Below are positions 17,402 through 25,852 of a stretch of 64,000 nucleotides of DNA, piece by piece. Position 1 is the stretch's first letter. Each line of letters opens with the position of its first letter. Origin of the DNA: UBA7455 sp026713185 (lineage in GTDB: Bacteria > Pseudomonadota > Gammaproteobacteria > Pseudomonadales > Azotimanducaceae); assembly GCA_963665785.1 (NCBI GenBank), contig OY762456.1, positions 1,364,001-1,428,000 of the forward strand, given 5' to 3'. The notes below the pieces were generated by a model. It searched no databases, had not been told where the DNA came from, and saw only the letters and a program-made list of their open reading frames with translations. The position numbers and the translations under genes are program-made.

Positions 17402-19792
17402 ATGAACATATTTGCAATTATCACACGGGCAATGAGCCTTGTTCCGATAGCAGTCCTTGTGCTGACGTCGGGCAGTGCTTTTGCGGCATCCGAACAAGAC
17501 GATGCGGTCATCGAAGAAATTGTCGTCACCGCCACGCACCGCGAGACGCAGTTAATGGACACACCAGTCGCGGTCAGCGCTGTAGATGGTGCTTTTATCG
17601 AATCTATCGGTGCGGTAAATATGGAAGGTGTGTTTAAGCATATCGCGGGCTTGAATATGAACGAGGGTGTGCCTGCAAGCTTTAATCAGTACCAAGTGCG
17701 GGGTATCTCCTCTCTCACCGGAGGTGTCGCCTTCGCTCAGACATATTCCGCGATATCGGTTTATCTGGACAATGTTCCTGTGACATCCGCACAAGGGCCT
17801 TCACGTCAGTTCGGCGGCAATCTTTTCGATATTGAGCGTGTGGAGGTTCTGAAAGGCCCTCAGGGAACGCTTTTTGGGGAGGGTTCCGTCGGCGGGACGA
17901 TCCGCTACATACATCGTAAGCCCGAGTTCGATAGAACCACTTTCAAAGTTCGTGGGGGCTTCTTCGGAATTGACGAGTCCGGCGATGAAGGTTCACGCCT
18001 CGAAGCTGTAGTGAACTTTCCGATTGGCGACAACGCGGCAGTGCGATTGATGGGTTATTCAAACGACCAACCGGGATGGATGGATAAGTCAGATAGAGGT
18101 GAAAAGGACACAAATTCGGTTGACATGGGGGGCGGGCGAATTGCGGTGCTGTGGGCGCCGACAGAGCTCCTTTCCCTGGAAGGGTCGGTTTACAGGGCAG
18201 AAACTACCAACAGTGGGGCCATGCTTGGCACGAAACGATATGATGAAGACGTGGCAATTCGGATTCCTGGGCTTCCGCCTATGTCCGAAGAAGAGATGGA
18301 TATCTACAGCTTGAACCTGGAATACGAGTTTGACTGGGCGACCTGGCATATTTTCGGTTCGTATATGGATCGGGAGTCGAACGCAATGTTCGAATTTCCG
18401 CAGTCATTTGCCTCGCTGTTCGACTGGCTCATACAGTTCAATGTCGCCATCGACAGTGACCCAACCCGGTTATTCGCTATGCTGGGAGAAGGCTGGCAGT
18501 TCACGGCATTCTCGCCGTGTAGCATAACGTGCGTAGCCAATCAAAGCGCCTTTAACAACAGCAGCACAGCGGAATCGGAGAGAACCGTCTTCGAGACGCG
18601 CCTGGTCTCTAATGCTGATAGTCGAGTCTTGTGGACCGCTGGTTTTTTCTACAAAGACAGCGATGACTATCGTGAAGATCGGCAGCCCTTTCGGCTTTTT
18701 CCGTTCCTGGATAATGCGACTGTCACGCACAGTGTATACGAAGAGTTCTTCGCTGGTCCCGAGAACGTCCATCTCGACAACTACCAGGAGTTTAGCTTGT
18801 ATGGCGAAGTGACCTTTCCGCTCCTGGATACGGTCGAGCTCACGGTCGGTGCGCGTTACACCGACATGGAACAGAAGCTTGAAGAGTCAAGCATCAATAC
18901 GACAGACGAAGTGTGGTCGCCGAAAGGGGGCATCGCCTGGCGACCCGTTGACAATACTCTGTTGTTCCTGAATGTCTCGACAGGCTTTCGGCCCGGGAAC
19001 CTCAACCTTGGTCAGGAATTTAACAGGCGCCAACTTTCCTTAGCTGGCGATGCGGTGCTGCCGAATGTTCCGCCATTTACAGCAAACCCCGACATGTTGA
19101 CGGGCAACCAAGCCGCGGCTTTGGCCGAATCACTGATTCGGTACGATGGGGACGAGGTCATAAATTACGATGTGGGTTGGAAATCAACGTTTCTGAACGA
19201 CAGGCTCGATCTGGTTGTGTCTGCCCACTATCTGGACTGGGAAGACACGATCCTCACTTTCCAGCAACAGAATTTGCCGGTGTTCACCAAGGATTACAAC
19301 GCGAATGCCGGAGCGGCACACAGCACGGGATTGGAACTTGAAATTGTTTATCGTCCCATTGATCAGCTAACCCTGAGGCTTGTTGGTGACATAAACGAAG
19401 CTGAGCTAGACGAAGACTTTGGTGCTGTCGAAAAGGGAGCAGAGTTGCCCTATGCGCCGGAGTACAGTGCAGCTTTGACCGTGGATTATGAGATGCCTAT
19501 AGCTCGGGGATTGAGTGCAGGCACACAGCTAAATTATACAACGGTTGGCAAGCAAAAGACGGCTTTGAACGAGGATACATATCGTCTTCCCAAGCGTAAT
19601 CAACTTGATGCTCGAGTCTCGCTGCGTAATCCTGAAGAACGCTGGCTGATAACCCTTTTCGTGAATAACTTGACAAACGAAGACTCTGTCACACTCGACA
19701 ACTCTACGGCAGTGCCACTTGCTACCAGCCAGGCATATCAACGCCCTCGATTCTACGGTATTGAATTTAACTACGAATTCGAAAAAAACTGA
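17402..19792 (+). CDS. TonB-dependent outer membrane receptor
   Basis: 796 residues. Signal peptide of about 29 residues ending FAA, TonB-box-like EEIVVTATHR near residue 39, plug with VLKGPQGTLFGEGSVGGTIRY, then a beta-barrel ending in FNYEFEKN. RBS GAGGGGAG precedes the ATG. The start of an apparent operon: the PhyH-type gene begins 11 bp downstream and a third gene overlaps that. The arrangement suggests import of a ligand followed by oxidation in the cytoplasm, by inference. It shares family but not close sequence with the receptor at 201-2513. Confidence 0.94.
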   Translation: MNIFAIITRAMSLVPIAVLVLTSGSAFAASEQDDAVIEEIVVTATHRETQLMDTPVAVSAVDGAFIESIGAVNMEGVFKHIAGLNMNEGVPASFNQYQVRGISSLTGGVAFAQTYSAISVYLDNVPVTSAQGPSRQFGGNLFDIERVEVLKGPQGTLFGEGSVGGTIRYIHRKPEFDRTTFKVRGGFFGIDESGDEGSRLEAVVNFPIGDNAAVRLMGYSNDQPGWMDKSDRGEKDTNSVDMGGGRIAVLWAPTELLSLEGSVYRAETTNSGAMLGTKRYDEDVAIRIPGLPPMSEEEMDIYSLNLEYEFDWATWHIFGSYMDRESNAMFEFPQSFASLFDWLIQFNVAIDSDPTRLFAMLGEGWQFTAFSPCSITCVANQSAFNNSSTAESERTVFETRLVSNADSRVLWTAGFFYKDSDDYREDRQPFRLFPFLDNATVTHSVYEEFFAGPENVHLDNYQEFSLYGEVTFPLLDTVELTVGARYTDMEQKLEESSINTTDEVWSPKGGIAWRPVDNTLLFLNVSTGFRPGNLNLGQEFNRRQLSLAGDAVLPNVPPFTANPDMLTGNQAAALAESLIRYDGDEVINYDVGWKSTFLNDRLDLVVSAHYLDWEDTILTFQQQNLPVFTKDYNANAGAAHSTGLELEIVYRPIDQLTLRLVGDINEAELDEDFGAVEKGAELPYAPEYSAALTVDYEMPIARGLSAGTQLNYTTVGKQKTALNEDTYRLPKRNQLDARVSLRNPEERWLITLFVNNLTNEDSVTLDNSTAVPLATSQAYQRPRFYGIEFNYEFEKN

Positions 19793-19803
19793 GTTACAAA
19801 ACA

Positions 19804-20691
19804 GTGGACTTAAAAGACCACAAAGCCTCTGAGCACGTTGACCCGTTGATGGATGACATCGAGCGGTTCGGGCTCTACAAGCATATTGTCGAACTCGAGG
19901 CGTATGGTCTTACGGTTGTCCCACCGGAGACGGCAGGTGTCGATGATCACTTCGTTGAGCAGCTGCGCAGCGCAATTCTGCGGGCATGTGAGCGTCGTAA
20001 CGATGTTGAAATCGGTGATTTTCGCAATGCACAAATCTCGCAGCAGGACGCCGGACTGAATTCCTGGGATCTCTTGGAAGAGGACGAGGTGTTTGTAGAA
20101 GCCGCGATCAATCCAGTGAATTTGACTCTGGTGCGCTGGCTGTTGGGTCAGAGCGCTATTTTCTCTGGCCAGACATGGCTCATCAAAGGAGAAGGATTCC
20201 CGAGCGTTAACCTGCACAGCGATGCACACGGGATACCACCTGGAAGCGGTCAAATTGCACACATGTGTAATTCCTCATGGCTATGTAGTGACTACGAGGA
20301 CGCATCGGATGGTCCTACCGTGTTTGTGCCAGGTAGTCATCGTTTTGGTCGCGCGACGCTGCCTCATGAAGAAGATGTGTTTAATACCCCATTCAACGTA
20401 GTCCCGCTGGTAGGAAAGGCGGGATCTCTGGCGATCTGGAATGGTGCAACATGGCACGGTGCGCAGGTGCGCTCTAACAAGGGTTTAAGGGTCACGCTTG
20501 TCCAGGCGTACACGCGGAGCTATATGCGGGTGCACAAGCACTACGAGGGCACCTCCCCCATACTCCTGGAAAAGTACCCAGAGCTGAAGCGCCTGATCGG
20601 TCAATCCTTATATCCCTACCGTGATAGCCAGAATGTAGACTGGCAGCGAGTAGGACCCTTTATGAAAGCCGGGACGGACCCATTTGCATGA
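19804..20691 (+). CDS. Phytanoyl-CoA dioxygenase (PhyH) family protein
   Basis: 295 residues beginning at GTG. Iron ligands His138-x-Asp140 (LHSDAHG) and distal His218 (ATWHGAQ), then RVTLVQAYTRSY for co-substrate binding. It lies 11 bp after the TonB receptor and overlaps the next gene's start by 4 bp (ATGA), indicating co-translation. Distinct in sequence from the PhyH protein at 16265, sharing mainly the active-site pattern. Substrate unknown. Confidence 0.9.
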   Translation: MDLKDHKASEHVDPLMDDIERFGLYKHIVELEAYGLTVVPPETAGVDDHFVEQLRSAILRACERRNDVEIGDFRNAQISQQDAGLNSWDLLEEDEVFVEAAINPVNLTLVRWLLGQSAIFSGQTWLIKGEGFPSVNLHSDAHGIPPGSGQIAHMCNSSWLCSDYEDASDGPTVFVPGSHRFGRATLPHEEDVFNTPFNVVPLVGKAGSLAIWNGATWHGAQVRSNKGLRVTLVQAYTRSYMRVHKHYEGTSPILLEKYPELKRLIGQSLYPYRDSQNVDWQRVGPFMKAGTDPFA

Positions 20692-21098
20692 CACAGAAAC
20701 TGGAATTCGCCAGCGAGCCTTGGGTCGAAATGGTGCGATCAGTGCTTGAGGAGTTAGTGGCTGAACATGGCCAGCAGGGCAGAGCATTCAGCGTATGCGA
20801 AGTGTTCACGGAAGCCCCTGTGTCAATCGCCGAAGGTGGCGTCGTAGCGTGGCATTTCTACATCGATGGACGCACAGTGTGCGTGGGAAGCGGCGATGTG
20901 GATGATACAGACGTAAAGATTCGCGCGGACTACACGGAAACGCTGCCGAACGCGCGTCTCGTCTACACACCCGAAATTCTAGCTGATCAAGCGCAAAACC
21001 CGCCTACTCACACGACTGTACAGGTAGAGGGCGATGTGTCGCTCATGCCGGAGTATCTAATCGAAATGCACAATCAAATGGCGGTCCTGACCGCATAA
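20688..21098 (+). CDS. SCP2-like (sterol-carrier fold) small protein
   Basis: 136 residues. The middle reads WHFYIDGRTVCVGSGDVDDTDVKI followed by an alternating strand/helix region ending in EGDVSLMPEYLIEMHNQM, a layout like the SCP2 sterol-transfer fold in which a hydrophobic ligand is held in a tunnel. This is inferred from pattern, not from an alignment. It is the third gene of the receptor-dioxygenase operon (start overlaps the preceding stop), so it may bind the lipid-like substrate or product of the dioxygenase. Confidence 0.75.
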   Translation: MTQKLEFASEPWVEMVRSVLEELVAEHGQQGRAFSVCEVFTEAPVSIAEGGVVAWHFYIDGRTVCVGSGDVDDTDVKIRADYTETLPNARLVYTPEILADQAQNPPTHTTVQVEGDVSLMPEYLIEMHNQMAVLTA

Positions 21099-21113
21099 CT
21101 GCATGGTGAGCCT

Positions 21114-21236
21114 GTGTACGACCTGAAGATTGAGAACGCCCTCATCAATGGTTTACATGCCTCTTCTGGAAGATACGAACGCCTGACGAATCCTCACAGT
21201 TGGATACCAATATTGGGTGGTTGAATACAAAGTTCT
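21114..21236 (+). pseudogene. Junction of two gene fragments (amidohydrolase start, then sulfatase piece)
   Basis: From a GTG at 21114 the sequence reads VYDLKIENALING, the typical first strand of D-aminoacylase-type amidohydrolases (normally followed by DGTG), then loses similarity. At 21197-21222 a 26-bp stretch matches the sulfatase gene at 8132-8157 with one mismatch and reads QLDTNIG in the same way. The interval therefore looks like a deletion scar joining fragments, ending at the IS630 element. Confidence 0.4.
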
Positions 21237-21300
21237 GATGCAGCAGGCTAGTGTCGCGTCACGCATAATACGTCGTAAAAAGTCATGATGTGGTAAGATA

Positions 21301-21328
21301 CCTCTCCGTCTATTTTCAGACGGAGAGG
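21301..21328 (+). promoter_or_regulatory. Hairpin covering the transposase ribosome binding site
   Basis: CCTCTCCGTCT and AGACGGAGAGG form a perfect 11-bp stem with a six-base loop. The 3' arm contains the GGAGAGG Shine-Dalgarno sequence of the transposase ATG at 21332, so a transcript reading through from outside would fold and block initiation. Similar protection from external transcription is known in other insertion sequences. Confidence 0.75.
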
Positions 21329-21331
21329 CTT

Positions 21332-22467
21332 ATGGTTAAGAGATACAAAGTCACGCTACAGGCGGACGAAAGAACAGCCCTTGAAACCATCACACGCAAG
21401 GGTTCACACCGATCTCGCAAAGTCATTAACGCGTTGATCTTGCTGAACTGTGACCAGGGTGCGTTCAATCAACGCCGCTTGCGCGGTGAAGATGTGGCTG
21501 CGGTGCTCAAGGTCAGTATGCGCACACTGGATCGGGTCAAAAAGCGGTTTGTCGAAGAGGGGTTGGAGACCCTATTGAACGGTCGGCCGAGCCAGCGACG
21601 CTACCTACGCAAGGCGGACGGCGATCTTGAGGCGCGTTTGGTTGCACTGAGTTGCAGCGAGCCACCGAAAGGCTACTCGCAGTGGTCGCTACGGTTGCTC
21701 GCGGATCGCGCTGTCGAACTCGAGTACATCGACAGCATTTCCTACGAGACGGTCCGCCGGGTTCTAAAAAAAACGAAATCAAACCCTGGCGGAAAATCGG
21801 TTGGGTGATACCACCGGCGGGTAACGGCGATTTTGTTGCGGCGATGGAACGGGTGCTCGATGTTTATCGACGCCCATACGATGTCACCCGGCCGGTGGTG
21901 TGCATGGATGAGACGCCGCGCCAACTCATCCGCGAGACGCGCACGCCACTGGCGCCGCAGCCCGGACGCCTGGAACGCCATGACTACGAGTATGAGCGCT
22001 GCGGCGTGTGCAACGTATTCATGGCCACCGAGCCTTTGGCCGGCAGACGATTGACCAAGGTGACCGAGCGCAGGACCAAGGCAGACTGGGCGCATTTCAT
22101 TGAAGATATTGCCGAGCGCTACATTGACGCTGAGCAGATCACGTTGGTCATGGACAATCTGAATACCCATTCCCCGGGTGCTCTCTACGAAGTTTTTCCG
22201 CCTGATCAAGCGAAAGCACTGTGGGATCGCTTCGAGTTTGTGTATACGCCGAAGCACGGCAGTTGGCTCAACGTCGCCGAAATCGAACTCAACGTGATGA
22301 TCAGCCAATGCCTGCGTCGACGCATTGACAACATCGAAAAACTACGTGAGGAGGTATCAACTTGGCAAGCACACCGTGATCAGTTGGAAGCAACCGTCAA
22401 CTGGCAGTTCACAGCGAAAGACGCCCGCGTTAAACTGGAGCGTCTATATCCGACATTTAGTTCGTGA
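21332..22467 (+). CDS. IS630-family transposase made by probable -1 frameshift
   Basis: Two overlapping frames. The first, from ATG 21332 to 21808, holds the N-terminal helix-turn-helix domains (ITRKGSHRSRKVINALILL, then VAAVLKVSMRTLDRVKKRF). The second, entered at an A8 run (21766-21773), continues KNEIKPWRKIGWVIPP and then the DDE catalytic domain with VCMDE, VMDNLNTH and NVAEIE. Joined, the protein has normal IS630 length and order. The shift is -1 at a slippery adenine run, which fits programmed frameshifting known in this family; a simple disabling indel is the alternative. Confidence 0.9.
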
Positions 22468-22474
22468 CATGACA

Positions 22475-23275
22475 CTAGAACTTCCAGACCAGTAACGCTT
22501 GTATGGTGTTCTCGTCTGTGTCTCCGTCGCCAAGTTTGTTCATCCAGAACTGGTATTCAATACCCAGGGAAATACGGTCGTTTGGATTCCAGCGAATTTG
22601 AGGTTGAGCGAGTATCCATGACCTGGCCTTACCACCGACTTCGTTGTCACGTTCTCCAAAATATTCAAGGTGACCTTCGATGGTGAAACTGGATCCGGCA
22701 ATCTTAAAAGGCCTTGCGAAATTGAAGTCGATCAGGATTGCGTTATCCTCTTTCGGGGCGCCACCAGAATATACGCCCGCACTGTCATCAAAAGATGCCA
22801 TGACATCAAGATTGGCAAATACGAAACCCTCAATGTCCAGTGAAAACCGCACCCCGGTCAGATACTTTTTCACCCTGGCGTCATCGGCATAGTTGATACC
22901 CAGGATAAAGCCGATATCTGAAACAGCCCGGCCACCAACCTGATTGCCTGTAATCTTGCCAAGGCTGAAATTCGAGTATAACTCGCTGTAAATGTCAAAA
23001 TCCTGGAAGCCCGGTTCCCGGGAGTCAATCACATCAACAAAGAAAAAGTTGTCGCCATATTTCCAACCGTTGGCATGTTGGAATGTAGTGATAAGATGAT
23101 CAGAACTTCCTCCACCGGCAAAAGCAGGTATATCGAGGTTGCCATATTGTAGTTGAAGCTCGGTATTGGTCCATTGGAATGCATGAACAGGTTGTGCCAA
23201 TACCAGTGTCAGCAGCGTCAGTGTGAGAAAGTAGCCAGTTTGTTCGAGATTTTTCATTTTCAATGGATAGAACAT
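22475..23275 (-). CDS. Tsx-like nucleoside-specific outer membrane channel
   Basis: 266 residues from the first ATG; a second in-frame ATG at 23257 gives a more usual signal peptide (residues to about VHA). The mature part has alternating amphipathic strands, an early FQWTNTELQLQYGN, and ends in VWKF with a C-terminal Phe for outer membrane insertion. It matches the layout of the Tsx/OmpK family, which passes nucleosides through a 12-strand barrel. Its TAG stop uses the TA dinucleotide at which IS630 inserted, so the reading frame is preserved exactly. Confidence 0.8.
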   Translation of the reverse strand: MFYPLKMKNLEQTGYFLTLTLLTLVLAQPVHAFQWTNTELQLQYGNLDIPAFAGGGSSDHLITTFQHANGWKYGDNFFFVDVIDSREPGFQDFDIYSELYSNFSLGKITGNQVGGRAVSDIGFILGINYADDARVKKYLTGVRFSLDIEGFVFANLDVMASFDDSAGVYSGGAPKEDNAILIDFNFARPFKIAGSSFTIEGHLEYFGERDNEVGGKARSWILAQPQIRWNPNDRISLGIEYQFWMNKLGDGDTDENTIQALLVWKF

Positions 23276-23640
23276 AAGTTAATTTGCAATATCTTCAGAA
23301 GGTATTCTCCCACATTACATGCTTACCGCAACATGATCCCCACAACATTATTCCAATACACTTGTTTGCATACACATTACTGCCCTTCAAGTAGGACCAC
23401 TGGCTGTGAGCACCGTAGCAGACCTAACGAATGGGGATCGAAAGATCCGGTGAAGGCGAGCGGGTCGTGGGTTGGTCCCAGCCAACACCTGGGTGATAGC
23501 CTTTGTTTGCCGTGGGGTTTGACAACGATCATATGGCTGCTCTTTCCGGTATACTCTGATCCCGGTAGTATTGACAGGGACAGACCCATGGCGCTAGTAC
23601 ATAATAAAATCGTCCGAAGTGGTTTCAACCTGAGACAGTT
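23276..23640. other. Intergenic region with possible RNA hairpins, no gene recognised
   Basis: 365 bp between the porin and the TauD gene, which are divergent, so it should hold two promoters. It contains a GGATC-GAAA-GATCC hairpin with a GNRA loop (about 23433-23446) and a GTTGG/CCAAC hairpin (about 23474-23489). I could not match this to a known riboswitch or small RNA. An open frame crossing it lacks coding character. Confidence 0.4.
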
Positions 23641-24570
23641 ATGAACACAATTCCGGAATCCTGGTCAGTCATCCGTCTGGCAGGTGCGCTGGGCGCCGAA
23701 ATCAGAGGGCCACATCTTGCTGACTGTTCTGCGGATGAAATCGATGCCATCAAGGCGCTCCTGGTCGAACATCTGGTGATCTTCTTTCCTGATCAAACAA
23801 TCTCTCCAGAGGCACATGTTAATTTTGGTCGCCATTTTGGGCATCTGGAGGGCCATCCCAATCTGCAGAAGAACACTGATCTGCCGCCAGAAGTCCTTGA
23901 ACTCAGGGCTACCACCGGAGGTGTCGCCGATGAGTGGCACACAGATCTGACCTTTCAGGAGAGCCCAGCGCTCATGTCCATTCTGTATATGGTTTCATGC
24001 CCGGAAACGGGTGGCGATACCATGTGGACAAGTCTGTACGCTGCATACGATGAACTCTCCGATCCCATGAAATCCCTATGTGACGGGTTAACAGCCCTGC
24101 ACGATGCCTTACCCCACAATCATCCGGAACAGACTGCAATTCATCCGGTGGTTCGAATACATCCAGTGACGGGTAAGAAAGCACTTTACGTTAACGAGCA
24201 TTTCACCCGTCGTATTGTAGAAATGAACGCTACCGAGAGCGATGCAATTCTAAATCTCCTGACAAAATGGGTGAGCAATCCCAGGTTCACAGTCCGTTAC
24301 AACTGGACACCCGGTACGATTGCTATCTGGGATAACCGCTGTACACAGCACTTTGTACTCAATGACTTTGATAGCGAGAGAGTGATACAACGCGTGACGG
24401 TTGTGGGAGATCAGGTAGAGGGCATTGCGCCATCCCGGTGGCAACCGTGGGTCAAAACCGGACGCTTGTCTGCAACCAGTCGTCATGATCGACAGCTATA
24501 CCTTCACCTGAAATCATCGGACATGCTGCCATCCGGATCGACACTAAAGGTCCTTGGCACTGAAGAATGA
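23641..24570 (+). CDS. TauD/TfdA-family 2-oxoglutarate dioxygenase
   Basis: 309 residues. Iron ligands His100-x-Asp102 (EWHTDLTF) and distal His237 in IWDNRCTQHFVL, with an Arg-rich RVIQRVTVVGD segment for 2-oxoglutarate. The family hydroxylates taurine, alkyl sulfates, phenoxyacetates and many other small molecules, often to release sulfite or another leaving group; which applies here is not readable. The gene ends six bases before a large palindrome shared with the convergent PhyH gene. Confidence 0.93.
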   Translation: MNTIPESWSVIRLAGALGAEIRGPHLADCSADEIDAIKALLVEHLVIFFPDQTISPEAHVNFGRHFGHLEGHPNLQKNTDLPPEVLELRATTGGVADEWHTDLTFQESPALMSILYMVSCPETGGDTMWTSLYAAYDELSDPMKSLCDGLTALHDALPHNHPEQTAIHPVVRIHPVTGKKALYVNEHFTRRIVEMNATESDAILNLLTKWVSNPRFTVRYNWTPGTIAIWDNRCTQHFVLNDFDSERVIQRVTVVGDQVEGIAPSRWQPWVKTGRLSATSRHDRQLYLHLKSSDMLPSGSTLKVLGTEE

Positions 24571-24575
24571 ATAAT

Positions 24576-24657
24576 GGGGTCGGAGTAAAGTGCCGGAGTA
24601 AAGTGCCAGAGTAAAAATTTACTCTGGCACTTTACTCCGGCACTTTACTCCGACCCC
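24576..24657. repeat. 82-bp perfect palindrome with 40-bp arms (possible bidirectional terminator)
   Basis: Both arms are exactly complementary around a central AA. Each arm carries repeated GGAGTAAAGTGCC-like units, beginning GGGGTCGG. It sits between convergent genes and the minus-strand gene terminates inside it (stop at 24632-24634). A shorter, single-arm relative lies at 59964-59990, so this is a dispersed repeat family. Confidence 0.85.
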
Positions 24658-25852
24658 GGTACTTTGGCGCCTGACGCTGACCCCGGTACTTTTTACGCTC
24701 CCTGGCGAGCGGATGCATTACACCCGCTCCCTGGGGCCAGACTCCGGGTTCTTCCTTGATATACCGGCAGATCTTCTTCCCATGCGGCGTCAGTGTCTCC
24801 CATATCTCATATGGCATCGATTTCAAAAAATGGTCTTTGCCGGACCATCCAGGAACGTATTCAATATTGGGGAGGGCGCGGATTTCTTTTGACAGGTTCG
24901 GTGTCGCACCGTGCCAGGCCCTGTTATCACGAAAAACCCCGGCTCCTGCCTGGGCTCCCACCAACGTGGACCAGCGCATCCAGTCCGGTTCTTCACCGGG
25001 AGATGGCGGATTTTGCATTGCGGTATGGGTTCCCGGTATTTGCCGGATTGGACCGTTTTCCCAGGTGAGATCAGACATCATGAAATTGATGGTCACCAGG
25101 GGTGGTGTCCGGTCGAATACCAGGCGTTGGGTACGAAAATCCAGTTCATCGAACAACTTGTCCAGATCAACTTTGATCAGTCCACACTCCCTGGCATAGG
25201 CCAGACGAACGTCACCCTGATCTTGCCTGTCGTAGACATCAGAGTGCAGTTTCTGGTATTCAATGGCGCCCGGCAGGCACAAATCACCCCCACCACCCGT
25301 AACAAAATAATCATCTGTCCCCATGAGAGCCGTCAGGATCGGTGTTGTAGTCGGTAGATCGATCATGGATGCCCACACCGGATCATGCATCAAGTGCCGG
25401 GATGAAGAAGCGGTACCATAACTATAGCGATGTGGCAGACGTCCGGTTTCTGTCAGATATTTCCGCTTGCCAAACCCTGGTATAGACAGAATGTCTTTCA
25501 GAACCCGGGCACTGCCTTCGCGGAATCGCATCAATTGATCTTCATCAAGCAGATTGCGCACAACGACAAAACCGTCGCGTCGAAATATCCGGATTATCCT
25601 TTCCAGTTCGTGTGGTTCGCAGATTTCGAGGCCACTGATGCCATTGTTTTGACGAAGTTTTTCGCGTAGCGCGACAACCTCGGGATCGTCATACACACGA
25701 CGTGATGGCGAATTTGGGTCATGCTGGCTGAAACCACCACTCGGTTTCAGATTGCCATTGTCGTCCACTGTCTCATTGGGTGGTGTGTTTTCGTCCCAGC
25801 CTATGTCCGTTTCGCCGTAGACTTTGAAGTCTTCGAGTTTAGAAAATGTCAA
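24632..25852 (-). CDS. Phytanoyl-CoA dioxygenase (PhyH) family protein, large form
   Basis: 406 residues, longer than the other two PhyH proteins in the window. Iron ligands His203-x-Asp205 (LHSDVYD) and distal His314 (RAWHGAT). About 85 extra residues precede the oxygenase core and have a polar, Pro/Asp-rich start. The last 20 or so residues (Lys/Arg/Gly-rich, with KYRG twice) are encoded by repeat DNA including part of the 82-bp palindrome, so the natural C-terminus may have been altered by repeat insertion. Substrate unknown. Confidence 0.88.
   Translation of the reverse strand: MTFSKLEDFKVYGETDIGWDENTPPNETVDDNGNLKPSGGFSQHDPNSPSRRVYDDPEVVALREKLRQNNGISGLEICEPHELERIIRIFRRDGFVVVRNLLDEDQLMRFREGSARVLKDILSIPGFGKRKYLTETGRLPHRYSYGTASSSRHLMHDPVWASMIDLPTTTPILTALMGTDDYFVTGGGGDLCLPGAIEYQKLHSDVYDRQDQGDVRLAYARECGLIKVDLDKLFDELDFRTQRLVFDRTPPLVTINFMMSDLTWENGPIRQIPGTHTAMQNPPSPGEEPDWMRWSTLVGAQAGAGVFRDNRAWHGATPNLSKEIRALPNIEYVPGWSGKDHFLKSMPYEIWETLTPHGKKICRYIKEEPGVWPQGAGVMHPLARERKKYRGQRQAPKYRGRSKVPE

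Larger units (their letters stand above)
21251..22475 (+). mobile_element. IS630-family insertion sequence
   Basis: 1225 bp between TA dinucleotides (21249-21250 and 22476-22477), the IS630/Tc1 target. Left end GTGTCGCGTCACG and right end (reverse-complemented) GTGTCATGTCACG form the terminal inverted repeats. It carries one transposase gene in two overlapping frames. The right-hand TA is part of the stop codon of the porin gene on the other strand. Confidence 0.93.

Noticed and set aside
23153..23644. 163-codon plus-strand frame between the porin and TauD genes
   Set aside because: Overlaps the start of the porin gene, has no ribosome site and no coding character that I can recognise.
24576..24657. 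Palindrome as a replication origin or CRISPR unit
   Set aside because: No spacers, no DnaA boxes or replication genes nearby; it lies between convergent genes and recurs as a partial copy.
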